Below are positions 26,390 through 37,790 of a DNA stretch of 64,000 nucleotides, piece by piece (within the stretch, counting starts at the first letter, position 1; each line of letters opens with the position of its first letter). A program made the position numbers and the translations under genes. Origin of the DNA: Poecilobothrus nobilitatus (Eukaryota > Arthropoda > Insecta > Diptera > Dolichopodidae); contig OX352772.1 of assembly GCA_947095535.1 (NCBI GenBank), positions 320,364,018-320,428,017 on the forward strand, read 5' to 3'. Under the pieces are notes generated by a model, which saw only the letters and a list, made by a program, of their open reading frames with translations, did not search any database and was not told where the DNA came from.

Positions 26390-26690
26390 CATCAAAGACA
26401 CAAACCATATCCCTTTAGTACTGTCAGATTCTTACTGACTAAATCCAGTTAGCAAATCCCTCTTTGGCAAATATAATTGGATGTAACCATTAACTGATAA
26501 CGCAACATTGGCTTGATAGTAAGGATATAGAAAAAGATATGAGAACGATCCGGAAACGCTTAATTGGTAGTGAGACTGTAAGCGAATAATAAATCTGCTT
26601 ATTATTATAACTATTTTGCTATTAGTGACTATATAGCCATCAAAAATTACAACATGCAGTATAGTATTTAACACTTTCCTGCATGCGGAA
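26390..26690 (+). repeat. Family E repeat, copy 3
   Basis: It carries gtactgtcagattcttactg, aattggtagtgagactgtaa, ctattttgctattagtgact and attacaacatgcagtatagt in the family order (compare 16480-16720). The minus-strand frame 26432-26674 is its antisense shadow. Confidence 0.65.
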
Positions 26691-27774
26691 ATAATTTAAG
26701 GAGACCCCACAGTTACTGTAGTATTATAAAATTATAGTACTAATTATTAATATTATGATTATTTATCACAGAGGTGACTCTCCATGCTCCATACCATATG
26801 CAGAGCAGGACATCAGTGGATTACAACGTGCAATTTTCTAGTTTACTAAATTAAACATTTCAATTATTTTATCATTTATTTAAATTCAATATATTTTTTT
26901 TTATAAAAAATTAAAACTAAAATGAAGGAAATTAAAATTTAATAACCATTTAATAGAGAAATGAAAGAATGAGGTAAAAGACAAACAAACAAATTAATTT
27001 GAAATTGATATTTTATTTTTCAGGTTCAAAATGAAGTCACTTAAAAAAAAAAAAGAAAAAATGAAAATCAGTTTTTCAATAAAAAATAAAGAAAAAAAAA
27101 ATGTTTACCTTTTTTTTTTTTCCTCATTTTTAAATTTTCATATTTTCTTTATTTCAATTTCAGAGGCAATTAAAATTTCCAATTTCTTTTACCCTCAATG
27201 TCCATAATTCACGCTTTCTTTTGACCTTTCTTTTGTTGATGACATTTTTTTTCCTATGAATTTTCAATTTTCTTTTTTGGAATTAATTTGAAAAGAAAAA
27301 CCTTATAAAGTTTCCTTTTTATTTTTCTTTGTTGCAAAGTGAGGAGAAAGACACTTTCTTCATGGTAATAAGATTTAATTGGACAAGAAATCAGTTCTAT
27401 ATTTTTCATTTTGTTTTTTTTTTTTTTTTTTATATTTTTGATGAATCAAAAAAGGTGGTTTTAAAGAGATTTCCAGAAAGAACTACTCTAATTGAATAAA
27501 TTGAAATCTAAAGGAAAAAAAAAACCAGAAAAACTTTAAAAGAGGCATTCGTTGCAAAGAAATTTTAATGGAATATTTCAAAATTTTAATTTTGTTCCCA
27601 ATGTTATAGAAAAGTTATAAAATATTTATTTGCAACACGATTTTATTGGACCGTTATATTCTAAAATAACTAGGAACTTTAAAATAGATATTATTATATT
27701 GAATAGCACGAAACTGTTTTTTAAAGATTTAAAAAAATAAAATAAACATAGATATTATAAAATGTCTCTATAGC
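26691..27774. other. A/T-rich and poly-T-rich non-coding DNA
   Basis: Poly-T runs cluster at 27108-27125 and 27415-27432. No frame or repeat partner was identified. Confidence 0.5.
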
Positions 27775-27920
27775 TTTGTACAATAGCCAATACAGCCGTT
27801 GATGAGTTATGAGTGATGAGTAATAACGGCTTAGTGAAATTAATGATTTTAGAAACTAGTCAAATATGAAGAATAAATGATTTAGTGGATGCCCTATGCT
27901 CCTTCGAGGAGTGGCAAGGA
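27775..27920 (-). repeat. Family G repeat, copy 2
   Basis: Minus-strand reading gives gggcatccactaaatcattt, attcttcatatttgact, aaaatcattaatttcactaa and gccgttattactcat, aligning with 25405-25500 and 33650-33740. A direct repeat (gagttatgagtgatgagtaa) lies at its 5' edge. Confidence 0.55.
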
Positions 27921-28139
27921 AATTATAAAATCTAAAAAAATTAATAAGCTCAAATGTAATGTAATTAGTTACCATATCTAAACAAGTACTGGCAGCTGGA
28001 GGTCTTCGAAAATTGTAACTGAAACCCCCAAAAAATTACGGCATAGTTTCAAGTTATTTAGTCTATAAATCAGTTTAGTCTATAAGTCTATTTAGTCTAT
28101 AAATACAGTTTGGAATTGTGACTTTCTCCACCAAAAGTT

Positions 28140-28705
28140 GTAAATTGTCTTAGAAATTTATATGTAATTGTAAAGATAAAATTGTAAAAAATCATAGGAC
28201 ACTTTCTTTAATTTTAAGGAAACTCTATATAATTAAGAAAACCTTTTAACACATATATAAATATAACGATAGAGCTTTAATTGTTGTGGTTTACTTTGAA
28301 AATATTTGTACAAGTTCCTAAGTTATAGACATCTAAAAAAAGAAAATGTTCTATTATTTACTCTTAATAGCGGCTCTTAACAACTAACTTATGTTAATTC
28401 TGAAATATCTTTATTCTATCAAAATTCCAAAATTCTATCTAGAAGCTTTGCAGGAATGGAAAATGATTTTGTTTTCACATAACCGGTAAATTTAAATACT
28501 GAATTGCAATCTCCCTTGATTTATAAAGGTAAAAATGCTATGGTTTGGCATTTCAAGGTTCGAAAAATTTTAAGCAGAACCTTTGGATATAAATATTTTA
28601 AAATAGGGCTATTTCAAACTTTTAGTGGCTGAAGCTCAGTAATGGACGGGGCTGCATAAAAAAAATTGTTCTACAACATGACTTTTTTTAAAAAAACCTA
28701 TATAT
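28140..28705 (+). repeat. Family B repeat, copy 4
   Basis: Words in order: gacactttctttaattttaa (shared with 49700), ctatataattaagaaaacc, ttcctaagttatagac, ttttcacataaccggtaaat, ttttaagcagaac, agggctatttcaaac, agtaatggacggggct and ttgttctacaacatga. A second family B copy begins within about 35 bp, so the two are adjacent. Confidence 0.65.
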
Positions 28706-28740
28706 GGTTAAAATGGCATTGTTCAATCGGCGTAGAAGTA

Positions 28741-29475
28741 TATACAAACAAGGCAGAATGTAAACAAACGGTTTTTATAAATGCACATTCCAAAAGACAA
28801 TACAAACTATTTAGAATGGTGACTTGCACCAAAATTTGAAAATTTTGTATAAGAAAAAATGTGAAAATAAGACTTTTTTGCATTTTGAGGCGTTGTAAGT
28901 CCGGAACCCTATATAACTAAAAAAACTGTTAACATACGTAAATATGTATATATTACCGAGTAAGCTTCAATTTTTATGTGCTGCCGAAGGAAGAAAGAAG
29001 GTCTAAGTTAGAAGTGTCAAAAAATGGCAAATTTTCAATTTTTCAATAAACAGGAGGTGGTTCAAAAAGCTTTTCTGAGGAAACTTATACTATTTCTAAA
29101 AGTTCTTTCTTACCTCAAAATTTCATACTAAATTTATGAAACTTATAAATTATAAATTTTCAATAAACAGGAGGTGGTTCAAAAAGCTTTTCCGAGGAAA
29201 CTTATACTATTTCTAAAAGTTATTTCTTACCTCAAAATTTCATACTAAATTTATCAAACTTATAAATTATAAAACGTATAATTTTGATATTGATATACAA
29301 AAGATAGAATAAATTCCTGTCGAATATTGTTTTGAGATTGAAAAAATGTTACAGAACATGAGGTCTACGCATTTAAATTAGGGCTTTTTCAAAGTGAAAA
29401 AACGGACGGACAGATGGACAGAGTGAAACTAATAGGCACATTTTCTCAAATTTTTTTTGGAAATATGCTAAAAGC
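28741..29475 (+). repeat. Family B repeat, copy 5, with RT-like scrap and internal duplication
   Basis: The 5' end (28749-28806: gcagaatgtaaacaaacgg, then cattccaaaagacaatac) matches the RT-like start of copies 3 and 7. The body follows the family order and ends with gacggacagatggacagagt and gaaactaataggcac, then ggaaatatgctaaaa. A 117-bp segment starting caataaacaggaggtggttc is present twice (29044-29160 and 29161-29277) with only about three or four differences. The minus-strand frame at 28698-28883 is a shadow. Confidence 0.75.
29044..29277. repeat. Recent 117-bp tandem duplication inside family B
   Basis: The two units run back to back at exactly 117 bp. Differences seen by eye are gaggaaac preceded by tct versus tcc, gttctttctt versus gttatttctt, and tatgaaac versus tatcaaac. 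This near-identity contrasts with the strong divergence between family B copies, so the duplication is much younger than the element. Confidence 0.85.
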
Positions 29476-30639
29476 AGACGAACTGACAGACTGAGAGAAA
29501 ATAATAAGTAAATTTTTAAAATTTATTTTTAATAACGTACTAAAAACTTAGTGTTTTTATAAAAATGCCTGTTTATTTTCTTCAATAAATAATTGTAAAT
29601 ATGTATATACATTTATATATTATATATAATTATATACAATTGTAAATATATGTTACAAGTTTACAAAAACCCATAGATTTTTTGCTTAAACTTTTCAAAA
29701 TGTCCAATCAATTCAAACTAATTAATTTTCCCAATAAATTTTTACCTTTGATCTTTAAAAGGTCATATTTAAAAATAATCAAAATATCTTCTAGGTATAA
29801 AAGATTTTTCTATATGAAAATAAAAGATATGATAACGAAAAAAAAATACCTTGACTAATTTTTTGATTAGTTTTTCAGTTGATGAAATGATCATTTCAAA
29901 ATCTTTACGTTATAACAAATAGTCTAGACTCTCAGACAAACATAATTTTAAACCATAAACAATTAATATATTACAGGTGGAGTGTTATAAAGCCATATTT
30001 TACAAATATGGTGCTATGACTCATTTGAATTAGATTTAATTATATAACTCATAAATTAGGTGAATAAGTCATAAAGCCATATGACGTTATATCCCATTTG
30101 TTTAATTACTTTAAGAGAAAAAAATAGTATTAAAAAATATCCAAGCCTGAAGTATTTTCAGATGCAGAACATGTACAGAGAAGTGTTGGAAGCGAATGGG
30201 CTGCGGCACTAGTAGCGTGCGATTAACATGTTATACTTAACAGCTATACTCAAAAATATTTTTAAAGAGATTATAATAATAGGAAGGGAATTGTATTTGA
30301 ATTTGAGAGCCCCTTAAAGTAATGACGCCGCACCATAGTTTACAATAAGCAAATATGTTTGTTTATTTATACATATGTAAATATAAAATTGTTATTTATA
30401 TTGCAAAATTCATAATATATACATATATACGCTTTTTAATATGAATATAATGTCACCAGTTTTGCTTTTAAGATTAGTTTTTAATAATCAAAACTTATGT
30501 CGAAAATGCAAAAAGCAGGCTTGATTGTTGTTCTTATTAGGTTGCTCTGGTATCGAAAAAATTGTAACCTTATCTATAATATATGTACTCATATTATAAT
30601 TTATGATGTTTAACTATATATGTATAAACTTAACGTTTA
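29476..30639. other. Non-coding DNA with two small repeat scraps
   Basis: A second family-B-like tail (cagacgaactgacagactga, ending tactaaaaac) lies at 29478-29545. At about 29990-30090 the word ataaagccatat occurs twice, recalling family F ends, but no full element is seen. The 30170-30340 section has slightly higher G/C and no recognised content. Confidence 0.4.
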
Positions 30640-31090
30640 TTAAAGAATACAAAAAGACTAACCAAATTTTGTAAAAGTGTTTAACATAAAACTTAAACTT
30701 CTGTTGACCAAATTTTAAATATCCAGTTTATATAGACCCCAAGTTATGTTCATATAAGAAAAGAAGTTGTATATTCGAACCTGCTGCTCTAAATCAATAA
30801 AATTTTGTTGAGCTCGTTAGCATCAGACTTAAGTTTTTTTCACAAAATTCAGATACACTGAGTTACTTTCATATATAAAGAAAGAAGTTGTATAACAGTT
30901 ACCCAAGAGCGTCGGTCTAACTTCAAAGGGTAAAAATTTCGAAATCGTACCGTTATTATTTTTTATAGTTATTGTGTGAACTGACCGTCGGACATACATG
31001 GCTAAATCGATTCATAATTCAGATATTCTATCTTGTCTTCATTAAGGTGTCACAAACGTAATGAAAAATTTATTATACTTTGTGAACTAC
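30640..31090 (-). mobile_element. Relative of the minisatellite element, copy 2 (121-bp units)
   Basis: On the minus strand the 5' module is recognisable from 31085: aagtataataaat, then acgtttgtgacacc, then atgaatcgatttagccatg and acacaataact. It is followed by two diverged tandem units: aagaagttgt occurs at 30761 and 30882, giving a 121-bp period. Units share the atacaactt(c) word with the 142-bp units of 2210-2890 (for example gggtaactgttatacaactt). This is an old copy or subfamily. Confidence 0.55.
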
Positions 31091-32269
31091 GTTCGTACGA
31101 GTATATATACAAAAAATATAACGTATTTAAATATTGAATTTAAACTTTTTATTTAAAACGTGAATGTTAAATTTTTCCTCATTAAATGTAAAATTCTAAC
31201 CTAATATAAATATGTTGAGTTAAATGTAAACTTGAAAACAAAAAATTTTTTTTTTTATTGTACATAAATGACCAAAGAATGTTTCTATTATTTTTCAGTT
31301 TTGAAAATAAACAAAAATATTATTAGAAATAATTGAGAAGAGCAAAGTTAAAAAAGATCATCGATCTAAAATGAATTTTTGAAAAAAGAAATTTGAAATT
31401 TTTTTTATATCCAGACACGTTTTCAATCAGGCACTAAAAAAAGAAAGTATTTGGAAAAAAAAATGTTTTTAACTTGGATATATGTACTCGTACATTTTCC
31501 ATTACAAAAATACATTAGAGATACTTTATTCCTTCTAGAATAAATACGTGAACATTATTTTTATTTTCTTCTCAATAACTTGCAACTGAGTATAAGACTT
31601 CATGACCCTATACCGATTTTCATTTTTTTTTTTTTTTTAATTTTATTTTTGAAATTTGTTTTTATTTTTTTGTTGTTTTTGTTGGTTGGTTGATTTGGAT
31701 GGTATCTCCAAAGTATCATGATAAGATATGAGGAATAATGAACATCAATATATTTTAAATTCTTAAACTAAATCTATTTTTGGTTAAGAAGATTCATATA
31801 ACTTCCTATGGGAAATTCAACTGTAAAAAATAAAATAGGTATTTAGAAAAAAAATATTTACGTACCTATTTATTGACCTGTTTAAAAAAAAATATCTTAA
31901 AATGCATTCTTAAAGATTATTTATTTTATTAACACAAAATTTTAATAAATTTTTGGGGTAATTTTTTAAAAAATAAAAATTATTTAATTCTTAAATTAAA
32001 AACATATTAAAAAAATTTTTTATAAGTAAAGTAATAGGTAAAAGTAACACTAAAGGTGTTTAAATAAATTTAAATTCTATATAAAAGCATTTTTTTTAGG
32101 GTAAATTAACACTAATACTCTTGGATCTTTAAAATGTTAAAAAATTTTTATAGACTGACAACTTTTATAGACAGGTGTTAACATATACCTAAATTGACAA
32201 AAATGGACAATAAATACAATTTATAAGATAACACTTAGTATAATTAAAGCATTATTCTTAAGAATCTTA
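31091..32269. other. A/T-rich non-coding DNA
   Basis: Poly-T runs and a gttggttggttgat word at about 31681-31694 are present. No gene or repeat partner was found. Confidence 0.5.
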
Positions 32270-32550
32270 TTCCTTGCAACAGTTCCAGTTTCTATCTTTA
32301 TGCGGTTTCCAAATGCGATGGATTCAAAATTTTGTAAAATTTTGTGGCACCTTTTGATTTATAAAGCTTATTTTTAGAAATTGAATTAAAATTTTTTAAA
32401 TATAAGAATCGTTTCGGTAACTCCGTGATGGATAGTTTCTATATAACAAAAATTTGTTCTACAACATATTCAGCTTTTTGTTTTAGTTTAAAATTTATTT
32501 GTTTTCCTTGATTTTTTGTTAACAGACTTTGTTTTTACAAATTTAGATAT
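32270..32550 (+). repeat. Family B repeat, remnant
   Basis: Only the latter part is recognisable: ttgatttataaagcttattt, gtaactccgtgatggatag, ttgttctacaacatattcag and gttaacagactt match the order of copy 7 (57670-57800) with many changes. Confidence 0.4.
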
Positions 32551-32781
32551 TCTACTTTTATTGTTTATTTTATAAAATTGTAGAGAAAGAAAAAATATTT
32601 CAAAATAGATTAATGATTAATTTACATCTGAAGTTAGTTTTTGGGGAATTCGATGTTAGATTTTGGGGAATTATTATGTTAATAACCCCTACAAGGAAAA
32701 AAAAAAGTTAAAAGAAAAATGTAGAAAAAATATGGGCTATAGTTAATTAAATTTTTTTATAAATTAAAAGTCAGTTCAGTA

Positions 32782-33024
32782 CTATCCTAAAAGTGCCTCA
32801 ATCAAAGGATTTGATGAGAATTCACATGATGTTTTGAAGGTGATTTTCCTTGATTGGATCATTTCTTTTATTGTTTGCATGTTGCTTAGTACGTGTAATT
32901 TGCGCGTGTGATATAGTAAAAAGGTTTGTGGTAAATCAGCTTTAAACATTTGTTTTGCTAGACTTGTAATTTTTTCACGTGAGTTTCTGCACAGTTTCCC
33001 CAACCGGGGCAGCCATATAGCAAC
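32782..33024 (-). pseudogene. Protein-like 80-codon open frame, unidentified (probable element or gene scrap)
   Basis: The frame is open on the minus strand from a stop just upstream of 33024 down to a TAG at 32782. The peptide is not low complexity: it begins VAIWLPRLGKLCRNSREKIT and has a basic, amphipathic middle with an LLYHTRKLHVL stretch. No in-frame ATG lies near the start, so it would be an exon or an internal fragment. G/C content is above the flanks. I do not recognise the family. No second copy, splice partner or neighbouring coding scrap was identified. A decayed transposon ORF is my first guess, a lone exon the second. Confidence 0.3.
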
Positions 33025-33539
33025 TTAAGCAAACAAATTTTTTTGTTTTATTTTATTTTATTTATTTATTTTAATATTACATAATATCATATAGTATGAT
33101 GTAATAGAATATAACTGAATTATTTTCGTTCTTTTGCTGAAGTTTGCCAAGTTTATCACCATTTCATAGAGCATCCCCGACTCAATTTTATATTTTTAAA
33201 TAATGGCTGCTTCGCTGCTTAATAAAATATTGAATATTGAATATTTTTATTTTTGGTTAGCATGGCATTGAATTTTTGTAAAATTTATCTAATTTGGGAA
33301 ATTTTATACTAAATGCTACAAAATTGAGATGGCGATCGGTAACTTTTTTAGAAAAATTTATTTTTATTCGCAGTTATGACTAAAGTTCCTAACTATGCTA
33401 AAATTTTTTACGTAATAATAGTAAGAACTAATTTTTTTAATCTTGATATGTTGTATAATTTATTCATTAATTTTAAGTTTAAGTTAAGTAATGCAAATTT
33501 TTACCATTTTATAACTAAAACAAAAGAATAGTAAATTTA
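33025..33539. other. A/T-rich non-coding DNA
   Basis: Short TTTTA repeats lie at 33044-33070. Nothing else was recognised. Confidence 0.45.
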
Positions 33540-33828
33540 TCTTAATATTGTCCTTGCCTTGCCGTCTATTATATTTGATGCTTATATAACTTAAATTTCG
33601 GCTTAATATATTTATTTATACCTTCTCACTCCTATAAAGATTATATATCATCCACTAAATCATTTATTATTTATATTTGATTAAGATTTAATTTTTGGAT
33701 TCATAAATTTCACTAAGCCATTGATTACTCAGCTGTAACCAACCGTTATATAAGATTATCAGATGTGAATATTTTTTTATTCTACGCCACCTATTATATT
33801 ATGCAAGAATTATTATACGTATATTCAA
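33540..33828 (+). repeat. Family G repeat, copy 3
   Basis: The words atccactaaatcatttatta, tttatatttgattaag, attcataaatttcactaagc, cattgattactc and ctacgccacctattatatta follow the order of copy 1 at 25405-25605. It abuts the next element directly, suggesting either nesting or a composite repeat. Confidence 0.6.
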
Positions 33829-34220
33829 GGGTATAATAAATTTGCCATTACATTTGTGACACCTTAAAGGAATCGAGCTAGATACAAAATATGGATCGAA
33901 AACTGAATCCGCCCGTTCTTCCGCACAATAACTCAAAAAAAAAAAAAAAGAAGTTAGAAAGCTGGATTTTTTTTTACGTTACTTTTGCAAAATTTAAATC
34001 CAGCATTTTCGACATTTTGCAGAAAGATTTCAAGTTATCGGCTAAAAACATTTCTAAAATTTAATTGTACTGGTACAATTAACGGTTCGGATAGCTGCCA
34101 TACAACTTCCCTTTTTAAATGAAAATAATTCAATTGTCTATTAAAGTTATTATCTCAAATTTTGTGAAAGGATTCGAGTTACATGCCAACAACTTTTCTA
34201 AAATATTAAAATGCTTAAAC
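33829..34220 (+). mobile_element. Relative of the minisatellite element, copy 3 (degraded)
   Basis: It begins agggtataataaatttgcc, then tttgtgacaccttaaaggaa, atggatcgaaaactgaatcc and gcacaataactcaaaa, matching the 5' module of 1997-2145. A single diverged unit with ggttcggatagctgccatac and aacttccc follows near 34083. No 3' hairpin is seen. Confidence 0.55.
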
Positions 34221-34771
34221 ATGTATTAAAAAAAATCTAAAAAAAAAACTCCTACAAAATCAAAAATCATTTAGTCTATGATAACCTCCTAGATTTTTAT
34301 TTGTTTTTTCTTGTGTATTTATTATAATTGTAATTTTAATTTTTTTTTCTTTTAATGTTCTTTTCATAATTAATTAAAATTCATTTCAATATTATTATTT
34401 TTAAAAGTTTTTATTAAACAATTAACTTGGAAAGTTATCGTTTTGACTATCTGGTACATCCAAATACTAGTAAAAACAATTGAAAAATACAATCAAAAGT
34501 ACAATCATAAATCAAACTACTATCAGATTAATCTATACATATTTAAAATGGAATCCTTTCAAATTTTCATAATCACATCAAATTTAAGAAGTATTTAAAA
34601 AAAAAAAAATCTATTATCAAAATTATCATTTCCAACTATCAAATTAACTTTAATCGAAAATTTTTTAGATTATATAAATACTTAGTTCTAGATCTTGCCA
34701 ATTTTGTACAGAAAATTTTTATTTTCGACATAAAAACAGTAATCAAATTTAGTTAATATCAAAGAAAAAAA
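34221..34771. other. A/T-rich non-coding DNA
   Basis: Nothing was recognised apart from poly-A/T runs. Confidence 0.45.
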
Positions 34772-34942
34772 CATTGGGTTGAATGCTACATAAACATAAA
34801 ACTGAGCTTAAACTCAACATAAAACTGAGCTTAAACTCAAATTTAACTTTTTCAAAAAAAAAAACTACGCTTGAACTCGTATTTTTGTTTGAAAAAGTAA
34901 GATTTTAGTTTCAGAAGCTCAATTTTATGTATTTGACACATT
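34772..34942. mobile_element. Palindromic mini-element, unit 1
   Basis: The left end cattgggttgaatgct and the right end gtatttgacacatt are inverted versions of one another. The arms (actgagcttaaactcaaatt.../...agtttcagaagctca) pair across a spacer to make one long imperfect hairpin. A 23-bp segment starting aacataaaactgagcttaaa is tandemly duplicated in the left arm (34793-34815 and 34816-34838). The unit joins directly to unit 2. Confidence 0.65.
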
Positions 34943-35073
34943 AGGTCGTATGAATAAAACTGAGCTTGAACGCAAATCTCACTTTTTCAACCAAAAATGC
35001 TAGTTTAAGCGTAATTTTTGTATGAAAAAGTGAGATTTGAGTTCAAACTCAGTTTTATGCATTCGACCCATTG
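34939..35073. mobile_element. Palindromic mini-element, unit 2
   Basis: This 135-bp unit starts cattaggtcgtatgaataaa and ends gcattcgacccattg. Its arms are almost perfectly complementary: gaacgcaaatctcactttt pairs with aaaagtgagatttgagttc, continuing to ctgag/ctcag and the ends. The loop of about 40 nt contains ccaaaaatgctagtttaag. It shares ends and arm sequence with unit 1. The structure fits a foldback-type MITE; no target duplication was established. Confidence 0.72.
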
Positions 35074-37159
35074 TCGTGGGGTTTGTTTTTGTAATTTACA
35101 AGTTACAGCTGAATGTCACCTGTATCTTTAGAAATTATCCTTAGCACCTAAAAATTTAATAAGAAACCTATATGTTTATGATGTTAACTATCCATTTATA
35201 TATTTATGTATATATCAAATTTACATACCTTAAATCAATGCACTTGGCAGATCTAAAACATCGAAAAATGTAAATTTTATAAATAAATAATTTTTTTGAA
35301 CGATTTTAATACTTTTTCGTCTCATCCAATAAAAATTATTTATCCTTTGTTTTCTTTCATCTTTTTATTCCAGATACTTTTAAAAACAGAGTTTTAGAGA
35401 ATTTAAGAAAAGAAAGATAAGTAAAACCAAACTAATTTGATAATTTTCAATTTCAAATCACGTTCATTTTTGCAAATTACATTATGAATTTAAAAAGTTT
35501 TTTGCTACTTTTCTTTTCATACTGTCTTTTTATTTTTCTATTTCTCTCCTACAAAAATTCGGGCCAATTTTATTTAAATTCTTTTGTGAATTTTTTCGAA
35601 ATTATATATAATCAATGTTTTAATATCTACAAGTGTGACACTTAAAACTAAAACAAAAATGAAAAAATGAAAAAAAAAAACAAAAACAAAAAACAATATG
35701 AAAAGGAAAAACTAAAAAGAAAAACTTTTTTTTTTCTTTTGTCCTTTTTTGGCTGTTTTTTTTTTTTTTTTTTTTTTTTTTTACGCGAAAACTCTAATTT
35801 CCATAATTAAAAATTCATAATATAATTTTTTTTTATCCTTTTTGACTCTACAATACTGAGAGCATTTTCTTTTTTTTTGCATCTATCTCTTTCTTTGTTT
35901 TTGTAAATAAAGTTTTTTCACCATTTCCTGTTCTTTTCCTTTTTTTGATTTTTTTTTTTTCTTTAATTTGCTTTTTATTGTTTTTTTATTTGATCACAAT
36001 TTTATTTTTCTTTATTACATGATAGAAAAAAAATTAAAAAACGACAAAAAAAAAAACAAAAAAAGTCTTAAAAGAAATTAAAAAGCTGTATTCAAGTGGA
36101 AAATAATTTCATAATTTTCCAAAAACTTATTTTCATTCAAACAAAAAAAGAAAAAAAAATAAAGGAAAACCCAAATCATTGTAAAAAAAAAAAAAAAAAA
36201 AAAAACCAAAGCTATGAAAATTTACACTATATATTATCTAAAGTTATGCTGAAATTTATTCACCATACCTCTACGATATTCTTTAACATTCAGTTGTGTT
36301 TTTTTTTTTTTTTTTTTCTGGTTCATTTTTGCATTCTTTCATTTTATTTTGAATTTTTCTCTTTTTTGTGTTTTCTATTATTTCTTTTCTTTTATTCAAT
36401 TTTTAATTCAAAATAACGAAAAATAATAAAATATAAAAAAAAAAATGGTGCGTTTGCCAATGACAACCAATTTATCTGTTCGGTAAAAGAATGGCTAAAC
36501 TCTCAAAAGAAAAAAAAAAAGAAAAAAACAGAAAAAAAAAAACTTATTGGAAAAATTAAAAGTTATTTAAAGATTATTTTTTCTTTTTTTTTTTTTTATC
36601 TTTCATTTTTATTTTCTTGAAATACCAAATACCAGATCAATTTTCTGAACACTTTTCTAGATTTCTATACAAAATATATAGAAATTATAAAAAAATATGG
36701 TTTGAAAATGAATTGAAATAAAATAGAAAAACAAAAAAAAAAATTTTCAAATTCCAATATTAATTTAATATAGATAGATTAGAGAACGCCATTCCTAACC
36801 AATCAAATATAATAAAAATTTTAAGAATTGATATCAGTTGAAAAACCTCAGATACTTATATTCTTGATAATAACTCATTTGTGATTTATGTAATCTATGT
36901 GATTACAATATGATTAAATTCTAAACTTAAAAATAAAATAAACAAAAAATAAAAATAATATTTATAATATAGTAATTGAATTCTATAAATATTTAAAAAA
37001 AATTAATTTATTTTTAAGATAAGAGACTAAAAATAAAATGACATTAATAACTGTCATTTATAAGATATTTAATTTTTTATCTAGATATAATACATTATTT
37101 TTGGTCTTTATTTTGGTATTGGACAATTTTAAATAATTTTAAAACTTCGTTTTTTTTCT
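35074..37159. other. Homopolymer-rich low-complexity DNA
   Basis: It holds the longest T run of the window (about 27 T at 35756-35782) and an A run at about 36183-36204. The 106-codon frame 36096-36416 translates poly-A/poly-T into K- and F-rich strings and is rejected as a gene. Confidence 0.6.
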
Positions 37160-37790
37160 TTTTTTGCATTAAAAGCACTAAATTCGATCATTCTTTAAGA
37201 AACAAAAAGAATTCGTTTCATAGCGGACCGTAAACGAACTGCCATTTAAGAAAACGTAACACATTTCGCTTTTAGCGAATTGTAAACCAATCGCTCTTGC
37301 GAACCGAAAACGGATCATTTCTATTACCTCTTACATGTTGTGTGAAATTATATTTTTATTATGGTTTAATTATTATTTTTTTTTTTTTGTATACCTATAC
37401 ACAACAAAATAGATGTCATATCATGCCTGAAATAGTTACAGATCATTCCTGAAATTGCTAAAGATTTTTAATAACAGTTAAGTAAAATTTTTAAATTTTA
37501 ATAGTTTTGTTTACTTACAATTAATTACTTTTTCATGTGAATATATGTAGATATCTACACAATGAAATAGACACAATCATTCCTAAAATAGTAACACAAC
37601 AAAACAGGAGTTATTTTTGATAATAGTTATATTGATACGTAATTGAATCGCTTTTTTGGCGATACGTAATCATGCCGCTTAAGCGAATTCTTGGCGATAC
37701 TTTTTTTTTTTCAGCTAATAGGCAATTTTTCTATGAAGAAATGACTTCGGTGGTGGTTCGTTTACAGTTCGTCTTTCTGGTAAGGCAGCA
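37160..37790. mobile_element. Candidate inverted-repeat element (weak)
   Basis: gtaaacgaac near 37231 recurs inverted as gttcgtttac near 37758. The interior holds further related words in both orientations (gcgaattgtaaaccaatcgc at about 37278 and cttaagcgaattcttggcga at about 37679). This could be a MITE of about 0.55 kb. Termini and target duplication are not clear. Confidence 0.3.

Noticed and set aside
36096..36416. 106-codon frame with K-rich start and F-rich end.
   Set aside because: It encodes poly-A and poly-T tracts only.
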